Source of the DNA: Planctomycetota bacterium
GTDB taxonomy: Bacteria; Planctomycetota; Phycisphaerae; UBA1845
DNA length: 64,000 bases
NCBI GenBank assembly: GCA_016200265.1
Contig: JACQFE010000053.1
Location: 62,001 to 126,000 of the forward strand
Reading direction: 5' to 3'
Shown here: positions 60,895 to 64,000 of the stretch, piece after piece
Position numbering within the stretch: position 1 is the stretch's first letter
Layout: every line of letters begins with the position of its first letter
The notes under the pieces: generated by a model
What the model was told of the DNA's origin: nothing
Database searches by the model: none
What the model saw: the letters and a program-made list of their open reading frames with translations, nothing else
Translations under genes and position numbers: made by a program

Positions 60895-61773
60895 ATGGCC
60901 GTTGAAACAGCGGACAGAGCCAAAACCGTAGTGGACAAGGCGATCGCGTCGATCGGCGATATCGCCACGCTTCCCGAAGTCACGGTCAAAATCATCGGAA
61001 TTGTCGAAGACCCCAAGAGCACGGCCCGCGATCTGCACGAGGTCATCAAGAACGATCCGGCTCTCTCGGTGAAAGTTTTGAAGGTCGTCAATTCGGCGTT
61101 CTATGGACTGCCCGGACAAGTCGCGAGTGTCGATCGTGCGATCATTCTTCTCGGTCTTTCCGCGGTGAAGAACATCGCCATCGCGGCCTCCATCGCGCGG
61201 CTCTTCAAGGGCAAGCGAATCTCCGATCAATTCAGCGCCGCCGATCTCTGGCGGCACAGTCTTGCGGTGGCCGTGCTGGCTCGCGCGATAGGCAAGGCCG
61301 CTCCGCACGCCGTCATGCCTGATGAGCTGTTTGTCGCGGGTTTGATCCACGACATCGGCACGCTGATCGAGCGACAGAGTTATCCCGATCACTTCGCCGA
61401 AGCCATTCGAAGTTGCTCAGAGAATGGCCGAAACTTCCTTGAAATCGAGCGCGAGCTGATCGGCGCTGATCATCAGGCCTTTGGCGTGGGTCTCACCACG
61501 AAGTGGAAGTTCCCGCGCCATCTTCGCGCCGCGGTCGGGTTCCATCACAATCCCGACGCCGTCAGCGCCGAACTCAAGAACATCGCCTCGGTGATCCACA
61601 TCGCCGATGTGATGGCCTGCCAGGAAAAAGTGGGCTTCTATCTGACCTCGCAAAATGATCAGATTGCACCGGCGATCATCGAATCGCTCGGCATCCCGCA
61701 GGCCGCGATCGACGAAATCCGCGCCGCCCTTCCCGAACACCTCGCCGACGCCGAGGCCACGCTGACGGCGTAG
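60895..61773 (+). CDS. HDOD-domain signalling protein
   Basis: 292 residues, start preceded by GAGG. HDOD domain, a catalytically inactive relative of HD phosphohydrolases: LPEVTVKIIGIVEDPKSTAR, VIKNDPALSVKVLKVVNSAFY, LLGLSAVKNIAIAAS and FVAGLIHDIGTLIERQSYPD (one HD pair). It often relays signals in motility or stress circuits. Stands alone; no partner domain in the same chain. Confidence 0.9.
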   Translation: MAVETADRAKTVVDKAIASIGDIATLPEVTVKIIGIVEDPKSTARDLHEVIKNDPALSVKVLKVVNSAFYGLPGQVASVDRAIILLGLSAVKNIAIAASIARLFKGKRISDQFSAADLWRHSLAVAVLARAIGKAAPHAVMPDELFVAGLIHDIGTLIERQSYPDHFAEAIRSCSENGRNFLEIERELIGADHQAFGVGLTTKWKFPRHLRAAVGFHHNPDAVSAELKNIASVIHIADVMACQEKVGFYLTSQNDQIAPAIIESLGIPQAAIDEIRAALPEHLADAEATLTA

Positions 61774-61795
61774 CCGGGCAGGCAATTCCGCAAAT

Positions 61796-61827
61796 ATCGA
61801 AACATCGAAACATCGGAACATCGAAAC
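61796..61827. repeat. Period-8 degenerate tandem array
   Basis: ATCGAAAC, ATCGAAAC, ATCGGAAC, ATCGAAAC, 22 bp after the HDOD gene. Confidence 0.9.
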
Positions 61828-62044
61828 ACGGGGAGCGTGAAAATTCTCTTTGCGCTGCCACTGAACGCGCCGAGGCGATTTGTCCCGCTGCATTGTCGGG
61901 AAGCGAAAGGCCGGGATGGTCGGGTTTGGCCCATGGCATTTTTCGTAAGGAATAACGTCGGGGGTGATCGATGAATTTCGGAATTCGGCGAACGGGGGAG
62001 CGCGGAAACGTCAATCAATTCGGGATTGAAGGTTTACGCGGGTG

Positions 62045-62073
62045 CCCCATCTTTCACGAGGCGAAAGGTGGGG
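62045..62073. other. 11-bp stem hairpin
   Basis: CCCCATCTTTC pairs (one G-U pair) with GAAAGGTGGGG around ACGAGGC. No T-run. Unknown role. Confidence 0.5.
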
Positions 62074-62228
62074 GATGGATTGAATCCAGAGGGATCGCGC
62101 GGATTGAAGGCGAAGAAATCGCGCCCCCAGGTTGCCCAGGACGCAACCCGGGCCACCCACCAAAATAGTCGATTTTGGACTATTCCAAGTTGGCATCCAG
62201 CATGGTCCCCCGAGGCGGTTGGCAGCGC

Positions 62229-62498
62229 ATGGACAAGTCCATTCACTCGAAGGAATACCAGGTGTTCCTTCGCCACCTGCGCCAAGCCCGGAAGAAGGCC
62301 GGCCTGACGCAGATACAGCTTGCCCGGCGACTGTCCGAGACCCAATCGTTCGTGAGCAAGTGCGAACGCGGTGAGCGGCGGCTGGATATCGTCGAAGTGC
62401 GGCGCATCTGCACCGGTTTAAGATCGAAGGAAGATCGTCTCGCGATGTTTTGCAAAGAACGATACTTCGGGAAGAACGGCGTCTTCTGGCAGGCATAG
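62229..62498 (+). CDS. XRE-type helix-turn-helix regulator
   Basis: 89 residues from ATG 62229; a TTG at 62175 would add 18. HTH_3 domain: FLRHLRQARKKAGLTQIQLA, then RRLSETQSFVSKCERGERRL. Typical Cro/CI-like DNA-binding protein with a short C-terminal tail. Its last 81 bp overlap the convergent HNH nuclease gene. No toxin partner on the same strand; it may control the HNH gene or its neighbour at 63263. Confidence 0.85.
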   Translation: MDKSIHSKEYQVFLRHLRQARKKAGLTQIQLARRLSETQSFVSKCERGERRLDIVEVRRICTGLRSKEDRLAMFCKERYFGKNGVFWQA

Positions 62499-63215
62499 TT
62501 GCTGACTTGAGTATGCTCCGAAATTTTCCGACACGGCGCGTTGCGATAGTTCTCTTTTCAGCCGAGGAGAAAGTATCAAGCGAAAATCGTCGTCGAATGA
62601 AATAAGGCCGCGATCAAACGCAGCATCATGTAGTCGTGAGAGACAAAGCCCATTTCGGATGTTCAACCGATTATCGGGGTCTTTGCCCCAAGGCACGATA
62701 TGAGAAGCGACAAGCAACTCACGAACACTCAATTGTGTAATTCCGCACCGACCGCCGAAGTTATTCACCACGGCTTCGCGGAAATATTCTTGGCCTCTAC
62801 GAACCTTGATATTTGTAACGACCTCAGTAGCTCCAGTGGGAGCACGCCGTCGTACTCGTATTCCCTCGCCCGGCAAGATTTCAAGTTCGCTTCCTTCTCG
62901 GACTTCAAACAATTCACGCAAGGCTTGTTCGCTGACGGGAACGAGTTCGTTGGGATTGGCATGAAATTCATTCCACACGCCCTTGTCGAGTGCGCTCGAA
63001 CCTTGAAGACCTCTGATCCCTCGCAACTTGAGCGCCGGATCAAGGGACGCAAAGTTGCAGAGCTTCATCGCAACGCTATTCGCCCCGCGCCCAAGCCTTG
63101 CGGCGAGTGCCACAATCGCGGGTTGGCGGGAATGAAGCTGCCCGAACGTAAGTTTGTGATAAAGATTGAGCGAGACAAGCAATTCATCGTGCGTCCATCT
63201 CTTGCCAACTGCCAT
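62418..63215 (-). CDS. HNH endonuclease
   Basis: 265 residues. N-terminal 70 residues form a helical DNA-binding-like part (WTHDELLVSLNLYHKLTFGQ, RLGRGANSVAMKLCNFASLD). C-terminal HNH domain of the HNH_2 type: RCGITQLSVRELLVASHIVP followed by WGKDPDNRLNIRNGLCLSRL and HDAAFDRGLIS, giving conserved H, N and H. Such proteins occur as putative restriction nucleases. The 3' end runs 81 bp into the XRE gene on the other strand. No methyltransferase is adjacent; the restriction-modification gene at 22399 is 40 kb away. Confidence 0.85.
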   Translation of the reverse strand: MAVGKRWTHDELLVSLNLYHKLTFGQLHSRQPAIVALAARLGRGANSVAMKLCNFASLDPALKLRGIRGLQGSSALDKGVWNEFHANPNELVPVSEQALRELFEVREGSELEILPGEGIRVRRRAPTGATEVVTNIKVRRGQEYFREAVVNNFGGRCGITQLSVRELLVASHIVPWGKDPDNRLNIRNGLCLSRLHDAAFDRGLISFDDDFRLILSPRLKRELSQRAVSENFGAYSSQQLCLPEDAVLPEVSFFAKHRETIFLRS

Positions 63216-63262
63216 TGCACAAGGTTACCAAAATGGAACGGTCGATCAATCAGGAGTAAGAA

Positions 63263-64000
63263 ATGACAACTGCGTCGACAATAGACACCCCTGATCCTGC
63301 CGCTGTTTTCGGTGCGGCGATTTCGCTCTGGAACACGTGTCGGCGCTACGACCGGCGATCACCGGTATCCATTCACTGCGCTCATTTGGATCGCCGACCA
63401 TCGGGTGGAAACCAACGACGGCCGGACGGAGTCAACCTCAGTGAGACTTACAATGGCATGGACGAATTCATGAGGGTCGTCATGAAGGTCGCCAACTTGT
63501 TCGAGGATTGGGCGTGTAAACATATTGAGTTCGATGAAACCGAAGAGGTATGGCCGTACCTCTTGGAAGATAAGTTTGGCGAGGCCTGCCTTGCCGTTAT
63601 GCGCATAGAAATGCTCGATCACTTCGATGAAGAAGCCTGCTTGGCAGCGGCCATTCAGCTTCGACTGCCAATCAAATTATCAAAGGGACTGCATGTCCAA
63701 GTTGATGTGAAGGTCACAAACCCGGTGAGCGGTTCGGCATTTCGTGAATTTCGCATACAAACCGTTCGCGTAACAAGTGATCTTGAATCTGTCGAACCGT
63801 ATGTCGTGGGCGACTATCCATACGATGACAACTACGGAGAACCCTATTTCGGAATATTTGGCGTCGACAATACCGGATTACTCGAACACATTACGGACCG
63901 CGGGACCTACGGCGATGCCGTCGCCTTGGTTCAGAAACTCGCGCCGAATGCCTGTATTCCAACATTCCCAAACGTTGAACCAGCACATGATCCCGCAATC
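63263..64000 (+). CDS. Unrecognised protein (3' end beyond the window)
   Basis: ATG 63263 with AGGAG 7 bp upstream, then 246 codons without a stop to the right edge. The product begins MTTASTIDTPDPAAVFGAAI; mid-region CxxxxHIEFDETEEVWPYL, with VGDYPYDDNYGEPYFGIF further on. Acidic, soluble, no signal peptide. Divergent from the HNH nuclease gene across 47 bp, so the two probably share a promoter region. Function not recognised. Confidence 0.6.
   Translation, partial: MTTASTIDTPDPAAVFGAAISLWNTCRRYDRRSPVSIHCAHLDRRPSGGNQRRPDGVNLSETYNGMDEFMRVVMKVANLFEDWACKHIEFDETEEVWPYLLEDKFGEACLAVMRIEMLDHFDEEACLAAAIQLRLPIKLSKGLHVQVDVKVTNPVSGSAFREFRIQTVRVTSDLESVEPYVVGDYPYDDNYGEPYFGIFGVDNTGLLEHITDRGTYGDAVALVQKLAPNACIPTFPNVEPAHDPAI

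Larger units (their letters stand above)
61774..62228. other. Intergenic with a period-8 array and a hairpin
   Basis: Contains the array at 61796-61827 and a long hairpin at 62045-62073. Nothing else recognised. Confidence 0.5.

Noticed and set aside
62229..63215. Toxin-antitoxin reading of the XRE/HNH pair
   Set aside because: The genes are convergent rather than in one operon and HNH_2 proteins are not known toxins of XRE antitoxins.
1..64000. tRNA, rRNA or insertion sequence genes
   Set aside because: Looked for T-arm patterns, rRNA signatures and transposase motifs by eye and saw none; a tRNAscan or Rfam run would be decisive.

Overview
The window reads as one contiguous stretch of a planctomycete-like bacterial chromosome of moderately high GC. 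Pointers are an NPCBM-domain protein, several small zinc-ribbon membrane proteins with the CxxCxYDLTGN...CPECG style of tail, PEP-CTERM/IPTL-CTERM-like sorting tails with matching PEP-CTERM-associated glycan genes, trypsin-like (S1C) protease families, and planctomycete-style intergenic repeats. No rRNA, tRNA, CRISPR array or insertion sequence was recognised. Taxonomy is inferred from gene content only. Layout: 1-7 kb holds a secreted FTP/PepSY-propeptide zinc metalloprotease that runs off the left edge, and, divergent from it, an NPCBM protein followed by three coupled HtrA-like genes. Only the first HtrA-like protein keeps the Ser-His-Asp triad; the other two have lost all three residues. 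A chromate transporter follows (7.1-8.3 kb), then a gene-poor stretch with a dead 5' fragment of argF, a Cys-repeat secreted protein (9.7-12.2 kb), intact argF, and just after it two parS-type sites forming an inverted pair. From 14 to 21.6 kb lie two proteins with CTERM-type sorting tails beside an Lnt-like membrane protein, a LuxR-type regulator, a membrane/coiled-coil protein, a zinc-ribbon/membrane/Nudix fusion and recJ. From 21.8 to 28.9 kb: a stand-alone receiver protein, a one-polypeptide restriction-modification enzyme, glnA, and purA with a terminator hairpin between its likely promoter and its start codon. From 29 to 34.9 kb: a kelch-like secreted protein, a metallo-beta-lactamase-fold gene flanked by two paralogous LolA-like genes, and small membrane proteins. 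From 35 to 38.8 kb a three-gene PEP-CTERM-associated glycan set (adenylate-forming enzyme, FemAB-like, glycosyltransferase), then gcvT-gcvH, an S2P-type protease and a rhomboid that share a C-terminal motif, an NrnA-like phosphoesterase, and sat. A second, 968-residue Cys-repeat protein occupies 45.6-48.5 kb. From 48.9 to 61.8 kb are housekeeping and surface-sugar genes: thrS-infC (infC apparently starting at AUC), pyrG, kdsB, rsmG, a neuA-neuB-neuC-like nonulosonic acid operon and an HDOD protein. The right edge has an XRE-type regulator, an HNH nuclease overlapping it tail to tail, and an unrecognised gene running off the edge. The most unusual non-genic signal is a set of short degenerate tandem arrays of period 7 (sometimes 8) between 44 and 62 kb. 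Unit length is constant but unit sequence differs from locus to locus; together with other repeats they form the start or stop of several genes and account for an in-frame insertion in kdsB.
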